Part shown: piece after piece, positions 1-5,609 of the stretch
Layout: every line of letters begins with the position of its first letter
Numbering within the stretch: the stretch's first letter is position 1
Assembly (NCBI GenBank): GCA_964621615.1
Contig: CAZUMW010000084.1
Span: 1 to 8,726 of the forward strand
Reading direction: 5' to 3'
From: CAZUMW01 sp964621615
GTDB taxonomy: Bacteria; Desulfobacterota; WTBG01; CAIYCZ01; CAIRTM01
DNA: 8,726 nucleotides
Notes under the pieces: model-generated
The model's input: only the letters and a program-made list of their open reading frames with translations
The model's database searches: none
Told to the model about the DNA's origin: nothing
Program-made: the position numbers and the translations under genes

Positions 1-774
1 ACCGATGTGCTGGTTATGCCGAAGTTTGTGACCATTATCACAACCGTTAACGAATACGGGCTTATAAACGCGGCGCCGTATTCGCTTGGTGCCCCGTATG
101 ATGTGGGAAAAACGCATCCGAGAATCGTGCTCGGCATCCGCAAGGGCACCCATTCATTTAAAAATATTATGGCGACCCAAGAGTTTGTGGTTAACCTGCC
201 GACCTGGAGACATTTGAATGACATCATGGAAACCGCCCGGTTCTGGCCGAGGGGTGAAGATGAGCTGGCGCACACCTCCTTTTCAACTGTCCCCTCCCGG
301 AGTGTTGCCCCGCCGAGCATTAAGGAGTGCCCGCAGCATATCGAGTGCCGTTTCGATGAGGTGCTTGATGTAGGGCCTGCTCAGTCCTTTGTTGTCGGGA
401 CGGTTGTGGATATTGTGGTGGACGAAGAGCTGGTGAATATGGAGCGGGAGGACAGGATCCGAACGGTTGACCCGCCGGTTTACCTGGGCGACAAAAAGAA
501 GAAATACTACTACTTCGGCCGGGTCGGAGACATGGAAATTCATGAGCTGCTCCCGCCGGACCGCACGGTGAGCAGCGATATCACCTTCACGCTTTCCTGG
601 AATGAGGATGTGGTTAAGGAGCTTTCCAGGGTGCCGTCATTTATTCAGGAGGTGGTGGTTGAGGTGGTGGAAGAGGAGATGAAAAACAAAGGGCTCGACA
701 CCGTCGACCTTGAATCATATAAGCGTGTTGTAAACGAATATGCCCCCGAAGAGTTCCGCGAGCGGTTTGAATGA
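1..774 (+). CDS. Flavin reductase-like protein with PCP_red-like C-terminal tail (5' partial)
   Basis: The frame is open from the left edge and ends at TGA 772-774. The first usable start inside the window is GTG at 7, but no ribosome site can be seen and the family normally has more residues before the first beta strand, so I read it as truncated at the 5' end. Residues ~4-190 (counted from GTG 7) resemble the flavin reductase / FMN-binding split-barrel family: a hydrophobic strand PKFVTIITTVNEYGLINAAPYS, then a GIRKGTHSFKNI segment and a VVNLP segment typical of the FMN-binding region. The last ~50 residues (VPSFIQEVVVEVVEEE...DLESYKRVVNEY) look like the small PCP_red domain known from the C-terminus of light-independent protochlorophyllide reductase subunit B and from stand-alone proteins. 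Expected role: cytoplasmic FMN-dependent reductase or flavin-binding protein; substrate unknown. The family call is fairly firm, the tail assignment moderate. Confidence 0.75.
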   Translation, partial: TDVLVMPKFVTIITTVNEYGLINAAPYSLGAPYDVGKTHPRIVLGIRKGTHSFKNIMATQEFVVNLPTWRHLNDIMETARFWPRGEDELAHTSFSTVPSRSVAPPSIKECPQHIECRFDEVLDVGPAQSFVVGTVVDIVVDEELVNMEREDRIRTVDPPVYLGDKKKKYYYFGRVGDMEIHELLPPDRTVSSDITFTLSWNEDVVKELSRVPSFIQEVVVEVVEEEMKNKGLDTVDLESYKRVVNEYAPEEFRERFE

Positions 775-857
775 TTGTATCATGCATGTAATATAGCTTT
801 TCTCATTCTTTCTTATCGATCCCTGCCTGGCGGTGTATCATCCAGAAAAATGCAGGA

Positions 858-884
858 GCACCCTTCGGGTGCGATATTTTTTTT
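858..884 (+). terminator. Candidate rho-independent terminator after the flavin reductase gene
   Basis: The 6-bp stem GCACCC/GGGTGC (858-863 and 867-872) has a 3-nt loop and is followed, after GATA, by eight T residues (877-884). It lies 84 bases after the stop codon and just before the arsR promoter. The T-run starts four bases past the stem and the stem is short, so strength is uncertain. AAAAAT upstream (846-851) can pair with ATTTTT (876-881) to extend it. Confidence 0.6.
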
Positions 885-911
885 GATCCTCCAAAGAATT
901 TGTGTTATAAA
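883..911 (+). promoter_or_regulatory. Candidate sigma-70 promoter of the arsR-permease operon
   Basis: TTGATC (883-888), a 17-base spacer, then TATAAA (906-911). The predicted start of transcription near 918 falls inside the perfect palindrome 911-930, so a bound repressor would block the promoter, as is usual for ArsR/SmtB autoregulation. The -35 box shares bases with the T-run of the preceding terminator. Confidence 0.55.
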
Positions 912-930
912 TATGAACATATGTTCATAT
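911..930 (+). promoter_or_regulatory. ArsR/SmtB-type operator, perfect 20-bp palindrome
   Basis: ATATGAACATATGTTCATAT is its own reverse complement over all 20 bases. The TGAACA-n2-TGTTCA core is the half-site known for SmtB/ZiaR-type metal sensors (12-2-12 operator class). It lies between the -10 box and the ribosome site of an ArsR-family gene, starting 33 bases before its ATG. Inferred function: autorepression of the sensor and permease, relieved by metal. Confidence 0.85.
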
Positions 931-943
931 GTAGGAGACATAT

Positions 944-1336
944 ATGGCTCAGCGTGATGACGCAGTGTGTGAACACCGGGTGTTTCACCCGGAAACAATA
1001 AAAAAAGCACGAAAGCATATGTGCGCCGAGGAGGATCTGGCCGCACTGGCGGAGACGTTCAGCGTGCTTGGCGACTATACGCGGGTACGGATATTGAATG
1101 CGCTGTCTGTCGGTGAGCTGTGTGTGTGCGATCTGACCGCGGTTCTTAAGGTATCGCAGTCTGCGGTGTCGCATCAGCTTCGCCTACTGCGCACGGCAAA
1201 GCTGGTTAAATATCGCCGGGACGGAAAGCGGGTTATCTACTCTCTTGATGATGAGCATGTGGAAAAAATATTCGAACAGGGGCTGCGGCATGTGCAGGAA
1301 GAAAAACCGCTGAAAAAGAGGGTTGCAAAAAAGTGA
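944..1336 (+). CDS. ArsR/SmtB-family metal-sensing transcriptional repressor
   Basis: This 130-residue winged-helix repressor is of normal family length. ATG 944 is preceded by AGGAGA (933-938) with five bases of spacing. The metal site on the recognition-side helix is ELCVCDL (residues 58-64: C60, C62, D63). With the N-terminal CEH (C9, H11) and C27 it could form a CadC/ZiaR-like alpha-3N site. The DNA-reading segment is SQSAVSHQLRLLRTAKLV (71-88), followed by the wing RRDGKRVIYSL. The alpha-5 helix carries the full SmtB zinc signature D-x-H-x(10)-H-x(2)-E as D103, H105, H116 and E119. Holding both sites points to Zn/Cd/Pb-type sensing rather than arsenite, although ELCVCDL also occurs in arsenite sensors. 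The repressor should bind the palindrome just upstream and lose affinity on metal binding. The stop overlaps the start of the permease by four bases (GTGA), so the two are translationally coupled. Confidence 0.92.
   Translation: MAQRDDAVCEHRVFHPETIKKARKHMCAEEDLAALAETFSVLGDYTRVRILNALSVGELCVCDLTAVLKVSQSAVSHQLRLLRTAKLVKYRRDGKRVIYSLDDEHVEKIFEQGLRHVQEEKPLKKRVAKK
976..992 (+). repeat. Short perfect hairpin inside the 5' coding region of arsR
   Basis: CCGGGTG TTT CACCCGG forms a GC-rich 7-bp stem with a 3-nt loop, 32 bases after the arsR start codon (codons 11-17). It is followed by an A-rich stretch, not T-rich, so it is not a terminator as read. It could slow translation or shape mRNA stability, or be a codon coincidence. 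The 12-mer CCGGGTGTTTCA recurs at 2453-2464 beyond the end of the operon. Confidence 0.5.
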
Positions 1337-2427
1337 TTTCGATTGCAGCAGGGATAATAACCGAGTGCTGGAAGCTGTTTGCAGCCTCGGCACCGTTTGT
1401 TATATTCGGTCTGTTTGTTGCCGGGATAATCAGGGCGTTTTTGTCGCCCGGTTTTATTTCCAGGCATTTAGGTGAAAACAGCATAGTTTCGGTTATGAAA
1501 TCAGCATTTATGGGCGTACCGCTTCCGGTGTGCTCGTGCGGGGTTATTCCCGTTGCCATGGGGCTTAGAAAGCAGGGGGCGGGCAGGGGTGCCACCACAG
1601 CCTTTCTCATTTCCACCCCTGAGACAGGGGTGGATTCCATCGCCATAACCTATGCGCTGCTTGATCCGGTTATGACGGTGCTCCGGCCGCTGGCAGCGCT
1701 GGTCTCTGCGGTGAGCGCCGGCGCAGCGGTCATGCTGCTGCCGGAAAAACCTGCGGCACCTGAGACTGCTCAGCTGAATGGCTGCTGCGGACAGGATCAG
1801 TGCGGCTGTGCGCAGAACCCGGCCGAGGCGTGTGAAAGCATTCAGCAAGCCGGGCAGTCAGGTCCTTACGCCAGGATACGTGAGGGGCTCACCTTTTCCT
1901 TCCGGGATCTTCTTGCCGACATGGGCGTTTTGCTCCTTATCGGGTTTGTTATCGCCGGAACGATAAGCTACTGTATACCCGACGGGTTTATTGAGCGCAA
2001 TCTGGGTGCCGGGATAAAGCCGATGCTTATCATGCTTGCAGCCGGTATGCCGGTATATGTATGTGCGACGGCATCAACGCCGATCGTCGCAGCGCTTGCG
2101 CTGAAGGGCCTGTCACCCGGGGCTGCGCTGGTGTTTCTGCTTGCCGGCCCTGCAACTAACGCTGCCACCATTACCGTGGTTGCACGCCTTATGGGGAAAT
2201 CGGTCGCGGCTGTATATGTGGGGGTTATCGCTGTGATGTCGCTTTGTCTCGGGATATGTGTAAATTACCTGTACGGTCTGTTCGCTCTTGATATTACCAA
2301 CTGGGTATCGGTACAGCATGACAGCGGTGCGGGGGTTTTGTCCGTGTGCGCAGCTGTGCTGCTGCTGGGGCTTATCGCATATGCGTGGGTTGGTAATCGC
2401 CGGAAGGCCCTAAGGGACACACCGTGA
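1333..2427 (+). CDS. SO_0444/DUF318-family metal efflux permease
   Basis: This 364-residue integral inner-membrane protein belongs to the DUF318 (ArsP_1-like) permease family, most like the SO_0444 type linked to Cu/Zn efflux. It has two similar hydrophobic halves, each with ~4 helices. The first half holds GVPLPVCSCG (61-70, C67 and C69) and STPETGVDS (94-102). The second holds AGMPVYVCATASTP (237-250, C244) and AGPATNAATI (271-280). The halves are joined by a soluble loop (~138-185) rich in cysteine (C151, C152, C157, C159, C167), which probably captures or delivers thiophilic metal. The start is GTG 1333 inside the arsR stop (GTGA overlap), with GAGGG at 1318-1322 ten bases upstream. No later start keeps the first helix. 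With the ArsR partner and operator upstream it should be induced by, and export, Zn/Cd/Cu-like ions. The exact substrate is not visible; arsenic export is less likely given the sensor. Confidence 0.88.
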   Translation: MISIAAGIITECWKLFAASAPFVIFGLFVAGIIRAFLSPGFISRHLGENSIVSVMKSAFMGVPLPVCSCGVIPVAMGLRKQGAGRGATTAFLISTPETGVDSIAITYALLDPVMTVLRPLAALVSAVSAGAAVMLLPEKPAAPETAQLNGCCGQDQCGCAQNPAEACESIQQAGQSGPYARIREGLTFSFRDLLADMGVLLLIGFVIAGTISYCIPDGFIERNLGAGIKPMLIMLAAGMPVYVCATASTPIVAALALKGLSPGAALVFLLAGPATNAATITVVARLMGKSVAAVYVGVIAVMSLCLGICVNYLYGLFALDITNWVSVQHDSGAGVLSVCAAVLLLGLIAYAWVGNRRKALRDTP

Positions 2428-2451
2428 GTCTTAATTGAGGAAATCTCTCTG

Positions 2452-2500
2452 TCCGGGTGTTTCAGTATGTTTTGGGCCTTTCGCCGTCAAAACACCCGGA
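2452..2500 (+). repeat. Inverted repeat with 11-bp perfect arms downstream of the permease
   Basis: TCCGGGTGTTT (2452-2462) pairs with AAACACCCGGA (2490-2500) around a 27-base loop. An alternative inner stem GTTTTG (2469-2474) / CAAAAC (2488-2493) competes for the same bases. No T-run follows the right arm, so it is a poor intrinsic terminator by the usual rules, though it sits 24 bases after the permease stop. It could be an mRNA 3' stabiliser, a rho-assisted end, or part of an element boundary. Confidence 0.5.
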
Positions 2501-2542
2501 TTGCCCGGCCTTTAGAGGCTGTGTTGTAATAATATATTTTTA

Positions 2543-2568
2543 TCATTTCGAGCGTAGCGAGAAATCTT
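2543..2568 (+). repeat. Short dispersed-repeat-like palindrome
   Basis: The core CATTTCGAGCGTAGCGAGAA plus ATCTT is an imperfect palindrome with ATTTC/GAAAT outer arms and GC/GC inside. From memory, very similar sequences (CATTTCGAGC-n-GCGAGAAATCTT) occur in many copies between genes in several bacterial lineages, so I read it as an interspersed repeat. Only one copy is in this window. It lies in the gap where two operons converge. Confidence 0.5.
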
Positions 2569-2640
2569 ACAGTAAGGTGACAACCGCACTAGTTGGACAC
2601 ATCCCTGCCGACGTTGCGCAATGCCTGTGATGATTTTTCG

Positions 2641-3063
2641 TCATGCCTCCCATGGATTACAAAGCAGGACTCCGCTTGCAGCCATGTCGGAAGTATTCCG
2701 TGTTACGACGGTTAGATTATGAGCAAGGCCGGTTGCCGCAATGAGAGAATCAACCGCCGGCAGGGGCCGGCCGCAGCGCTGTGCCTCCCCTTGAATTTTG
2801 CCCCACTGCATAGCGGTTTTGATATCGATATCGAGTATTCTGTTCCAAAACCGCTCTTTTAATTCGTTTGCAATCCATATCTGCAGTTCCTTTTTCCTTT
2901 TCGAATCAGGCAGTTTTTCAATACCCTTATACAGTTCCCCGAACATTATTACACTTATGAACAAGCTGCTCTCATCATGCATTTTTATCCATTTGACAAC
3001 CTTTTTTGACGGCTGTGGACGAACAGCTTCCGATATGATGCATGTATCCAGTAAATATTTCAT
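2641..3063 (-). CDS. PIN-domain toxin ribonuclease (VapC/FitB type)
   Basis: This 140-residue protein spans one whole PIN domain, the usual length for VapC/FitB toxins. The acidic metal-binding residues can be placed at D6 (in YLLDTCIISE), E43 (in FGELYKGI), D105 (in LPAVDSLIAAT) and D126 with N123 (in VVTRNTSDM). By family knowledge it is a Mg2+-dependent endoribonuclease that halts growth by cutting RNA, often tRNA, when its antitoxin is degraded; the RNA target here is unknown. ATG is at 3063-3061 on the minus strand and overlaps the antitoxin stop by four bases (ATGA), the classic coupled arrangement. The acidic set looks intact, so the toxin is probably active. Confidence 0.9.
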   Translation of the reverse strand: MKYLLDTCIISEAVRPQPSKKVVKWIKMHDESSLFISVIMFGELYKGIEKLPDSKRKKELQIWIANELKERFWNRILDIDIKTAMQWGKIQGEAQRCGRPLPAVDSLIAATGLAHNLTVVTRNTSDMAASGVLLCNPWEA

Positions 3064-3311
3064 AACTCAATATCTCTTCCCGGGCTTTTGTCACGTTTTA
3101 GATCAATGGGGACGTTTGAAAGCGGGGATTGTTTTAAAAATGATACCAAATCCGATTTCGGCTTGATGAGCTTCTGATAATCCTCAACGGCAAGAACAAC
3201 GACCGACCGGCGTCCGTGTTTTGTAACAAATTGCGGTCCTTCCCGGTGCGCTTTATCAACCAGATTGCTGAACCTGTTCTTTGCATCCTGCAGTTGCCAT
3301 ATCCTTTCCAT
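3060..3311 (-). CDS. Phd/YefM-type antitoxin
   Basis: This 83-residue antitoxin lies directly upstream of the PIN toxin. Residues 1-50 match the Phd/YefM DNA-binding fold (IWQLQDAKNRFSNLVDKA, then GPQFVTKHGRRSVVVLAVEDYQKL). The C-terminal part from ~residue 54 (DLVSFLKQSPLSNVPIDL...GRDIEL) is the charged tail that normally wraps the PIN toxin. The start ATG 3311-3309 (minus strand) has GAGGTG at 3322-3317, five bases upstream. It should repress its own operon through the palindrome at 3336-3352 and neutralise the toxin by direct binding. The unusual feature is pairing with a PIN toxin rather than RelE/Doc, but this Phd-PIN combination is common. Confidence 0.9.
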   Translation of the reverse strand: MERIWQLQDAKNRFSNLVDKAHREGPQFVTKHGRRSVVVLAVEDYQKLIKPKSDLVSFLKQSPLSNVPIDLKRDKSPGRDIEL

Positions 3312-3335
3312 ACCGGCACCTCACGAAAAAAATTT

Positions 3336-3352
3336 ATCTAGACTGTCTAGAT
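3336..3352 (-). promoter_or_regulatory. Toxin-antitoxin operator palindrome
   Basis: ATCTAGA-CTG-TCTAGAT is a 17-bp inverted repeat, symmetric except for its central base. It overlaps the -10 box of the toxin-antitoxin promoter by two bases and covers the expected transcription start. This is the position expected for autorepression by a Phd/YefM-type antitoxin, alone or with toxin. Confidence 0.75.
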
Positions 3353-3379
3353 TATAGCTGAACCGGTTTTAATATTCAA
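3351..3379 (-). promoter_or_regulatory. Sigma-70 promoter of the toxin-antitoxin operon
   Basis: Read on the minus strand: TTGAAT (3379-3374), a 17-base spacer, then a perfect TATAAT (3356-3351). Transcription should start near 3344, about 33 bases before the antitoxin ATG and inside the operator palindrome. Confidence 0.75.
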
Positions 3380-3440
3380 GAAAAGATCGAAAATCCTATA
3401 GCCGCGCATATTAAATAGTAATATATAAAGTTGGAAATTG

Positions 3441-3469
3441 TTGTAAATGATAATGATTATCGTTATAAT
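3441..3469 (+). promoter_or_regulatory. Sigma-70 promoter of the histidine kinase gene
   Basis: TTGTAA (3441-3446), a 17-base spacer, then perfect TATAAT (3464-3469). The predicted start near 3476 gives a leader of only about 25 bases. It faces away from the toxin-antitoxin promoter. The spacer is almost entirely occupied by a Fur-box-like palindrome. Confidence 0.7.
3448..3467 (+). promoter_or_regulatory. Candidate Fur box within the kinase promoter
   Basis: TGATAATGATTATCG (3448-3462) matches the 7-1-7 Fur consensus TGATAATnATTATCA at 13 of 14 defined positions. Aligned to the 19-bp consensus GATAATGATAATCATTATC it matches 16 of 19 (3449-3467). It lies between the -35 and -10 boxes and reaches into the -10, the ideal spot for repression by Fe(II)-Fur. 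No fur gene is in the window, and the region is AT-rich, so the match needs support from other copies in the genome. Confidence 0.6.
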
Positions 3470-3501
3470 TAATAATAAAAAATATTTTCTGTGATACTGC
3501 C

Positions 3502-4950
3502 ATGGAAAAAAAGTGTAATACCTTTTGTGAAAATGAAGACTGGTTTGCATTGATTTTTGAGCATGTCAATGACGGGATTATTATTGCAGATCCTCAGAAA
3601 CGCTTTCATTATTGCAACAGGAACATGTGCAGTCTTTTGGGATATAGCCTGGATGAGGTGAAAACCCTCAGCGTTTCCGATCTCCATTTACCGGACGACC
3701 TGCTGCACGTGTATGACCGGTTTGACCAGCTCGGTAAGGGTACTATCACGGTTGCACGTGAAATAGCGGTCAGGAGAAAAGACAGCTCCTTTTTTTATGC
3801 AGATATAACAGGAGGGACCTTTACTTACAAGGGGGCCGACTACATTGCCGGTGTCTTCCGTGATATCACGAAGCACAAGGAAACGGAAGACGAGTTGAAA
3901 AAAACAAAGAACATGCTCCAGCTGGTGCTTGACAACATTCCGCAGCGGGTGTTCTGGAAGGACACACATTCGATATATCTTGGCTGCAATGCCGGTTTTG
4001 CAGAAGATGTCAATCTAGAGCATCCATCGCATATACACGGTAAAACAGACGATGATTTCCCCTACCTTGAACAGCACGTCCCGAACTGGCAGGCTGCAGA
4101 CATGCGGGTGGTTTCAGAAAGAAAACGCCTCCGCAGTACGTATGCAGTCTACAAAAATTCTGCTCCCGGTAAAATCAACAAAATGTGGATAAAGGAAATA
4201 AAAGTACCGCTTTCGGATGCCGGGGGGAATGTTATTGGTATTCTGGGCTCCTATGAGGATATAACAGAGGATGTAATCCGCGAAGATAAGGTCAGAATGC
4301 TGTCTCACCGTGTCATGCAGGCACAGGAGGACGAGCGCTCCCGCATAGCGCGCGAGCTGCACGACGAGCTCGGTCAGAAGATATCAGCTGTTTCCCTGTA
4401 TCTGGACAGCATGCGCCAGGCGCTTCCCGGTCATATGCATGCAGTATGTGATAAAGCCTCAGCCATTGTAAGTGAAACTGCGGAAACCATTCGTACACTG
4501 CTTCACCGGCTTCGGCCTGATATGCTTGATGAAGTCGGTCTGATAAAGGCGATGCAATGGTACTGTGATACCTATGCTGACGGTAAAGACGGACCCGCGG
4601 TGTCTATCAGGGCTGACATTGCAGATGTAAAGAAGCCGGATGTGCGCCTGGCACTGTACCGTATTTTTCAGGAAGCGGTCACAAACAGCATAAAGCACGC
4701 TGCCGCAGGGCACATAACGGTTACTGTATCGTTTCTGAAGGACACTGTTTCCCTTACGGTGATTGATGACGGGTGCGGATTTGATGAGGCTGCGGTGTAT
4801 AAAAACGGGACAGCACAGTGCGGTATCGGCCTTGTAAGCATGCAGGAGCGGGCCCTGGCGCTCAGCGGAGACGTGTCTGTTCAGTCCGTATTTCACGAGG
4901 GTACTACGGTGTGCGCGCGGCTGCCGGTGGAAAGGCACGATATAACATGA
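3502..4950 (+). CDS. Soluble double-PAS sensor histidine kinase, NarL-partner (HisKA_3) type
   Basis: This 482-residue cytoplasmic kinase has no membrane segment. PAS 1 spans ~13-125 and ends in the typical FRDITKHK. PAS 2 spans ~138-260 (LDNIPQRVFWKD...YEDITED). The HisKA_3 dimerisation domain follows with ERSRIARELHDELGQ (278-292), H287 being the phosphate acceptor. The HATPase domain has the N box around N395, the G1 box DDGCGF (422-427) and the G2 box GIGLVSMQER (441-450). All catalytic motifs are present. Four cysteines sit in the first 43 residues (C5, C9, C38, C43). The start ATG 3502 fits the promoter but has no good ribosome site, and an in-frame stop at 3466-3468 limits any extension. 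The stop overlaps the next regulator start by four bases (ATGA), so that regulator is the natural partner. The signal is unknown; soluble PAS kinases usually sense redox state, gases or small molecules. Confidence 0.92.
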   Translation: MEKKCNTFCENEDWFALIFEHVNDGIIIADPQKRFHYCNRNMCSLLGYSLDEVKTLSVSDLHLPDDLLHVYDRFDQLGKGTITVAREIAVRRKDSSFFYADITGGTFTYKGADYIAGVFRDITKHKETEDELKKTKNMLQLVLDNIPQRVFWKDTHSIYLGCNAGFAEDVNLEHPSHIHGKTDDDFPYLEQHVPNWQAADMRVVSERKRLRSTYAVYKNSAPGKINKMWIKEIKVPLSDAGGNVIGILGSYEDITEDVIREDKVRMLSHRVMQAQEDERSRIARELHDELGQKISAVSLYLDSMRQALPGHMHAVCDKASAIVSETAETIRTLLHRLRPDMLDEVGLIKAMQWYCDTYADGKDGPAVSIRADIADVKKPDVRLALYRIFQEAVTNSIKHAAAGHITVTVSFLKDTVSLTVIDDGCGFDEAAVYKNGTAQCGIGLVSMQERALALSGDVSVQSVFHEGTTVCARLPVERHDIT

Positions 4951-5609
4951 ATCCGATACGTGTCTTCATTGCAGATGATCATGAGGTGTTCCGCGAAGGG
5001 CTCAGGCTTCTGATAAATAATCAGCAGGATATGATGGTAGCCGGTGAGGCTGATAATGGCATTACTGCAGTTGAGGATATAAAGTCGATTCGGCCCGATG
5101 TTTCGCTGCTTGACATTTCAATGCCCGGCATGACCGGCATTGATGCGCTGCGCATTATAAGGCAGCATGATGATGCACACAGAGCAGTTATGCTGTCCAT
5201 GCACAGCAAGGAGTCCTGTATTTTCGAATCCCTGGAAAGCGGCGCACAGGGGTTTGTGGTTAAGGCATCGGGCAGCAGAGAGGTGTGTGAGTCTATACGG
5301 AAAGTATACAGCGGCCAGTATTTTCTTTGCTCTCATATAAACAGCGATATTATGGAGAAATATATATCGCACTACAAAAACAATACCGGCCGCAGCACGT
5401 ATGATGTTCTCTCCGAGCGTGAGCTGCAGGTAGTGCGACTGGTTGCAGAGGGCCATTCCGCACAGCAGGCGGCCGACATATTATGCATCAGCCCGAAGAC
5501 AATAGAGCGGCACCGGGCAAATGTCATGAAAAAGCTCGATATTCACACCACTGCCGGCTTGATTAAATATGCGGTTACCAATGGTATCATAGACCCGGAT
5601 GTCTGGTAG
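4947..5609 (+). CDS. NarL/FixJ-family response regulator, cognate of the PAS kinase
   Basis: This 220-residue protein has the standard receiver plus LuxR-type helix-turn-helix. The receiver is ~1-120, with acidic residues D10/D11 (IADDHE), phosphate acceptor D56 (LLDISMPG), S84 and K106 (VVKAS). The DNA-binding domain is ~152-216, with the LSERELQVVRLVAEG start and recognition segment SPKTIERHRANVMKKL (182-197). The frame stays open upstream, but homology begins at ATG 4947, which overlaps the kinase stop (ATGA); AAAGG at 4931-4935 is a distant ribosome site. Translational coupling and position make it the direct phosphoryl target of the kinase. It resembles the second NarL-type regulator in this cluster over its full length. 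Targets are unknown; one possibility is the promoter of that second regulator. Confidence 0.92.
   Translation: MNPIRVFIADDHEVFREGLRLLINNQQDMMVAGEADNGITAVEDIKSIRPDVSLLDISMPGMTGIDALRIIRQHDDAHRAVMLSMHSKESCIFESLESGAQGFVVKASGSREVCESIRKVYSGQYFLCSHINSDIMEKYISHYKNNTGRSTYDVLSERELQVVRLVAEGHSAQQAADILCISPKTIERHRANVMKKLDIHTTAGLIKYAVTNGIIDPDVW

Larger units (their letters stand above)
2428..2640. other. Non-coding gap between metal operon and toxin-antitoxin operon
   Basis: The gap holds no convincing gene on either strand. It contains a long-armed inverted repeat (2452-2500) and a dispersed-repeat-like palindrome (2543-2568). CTTACAGTAAG (2566-2576), a small palindrome, follows at once. The last ~60 bases before the toxin stop show no motif I recognise. 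The two neighbouring operons converge here, so it may also hold both transcription ends. Confidence 0.6.

Noticed and set aside
813..1174. Minus-strand open frames opposite the arsR promoter and gene
   Set aside because: They overlap a clear regulator and its operator, show no recognisable domain and have arginine/histidine/cysteine-rich shadow-like composition.
944..2427. Arsenic resistance operon
   Set aside because: ELCVCDL and a DUF318 permease are shared with arsenic systems. However, the full alpha-5 zinc motif, the SmtB-type operator and the SO_0444-like Cys loop point to Zn/Cd/Cu, and no arsenate reductase or ArsA/ArsB is present.
2452..2500. Integron attC-like site behind the permease
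   Set aside because: The arms lack the GTTRRRY/RYYYAAC core sites, and no integrase or cassette array is visible.
4818..4946. Upstream extension of the first NarL-type regulator into the kinase gene
   Set aside because: The 43 added residues are a low-quality arginine/glycine/alanine-rich reading of kinase codons in another frame. Homology and the ATGA overlap support ATG 4947.
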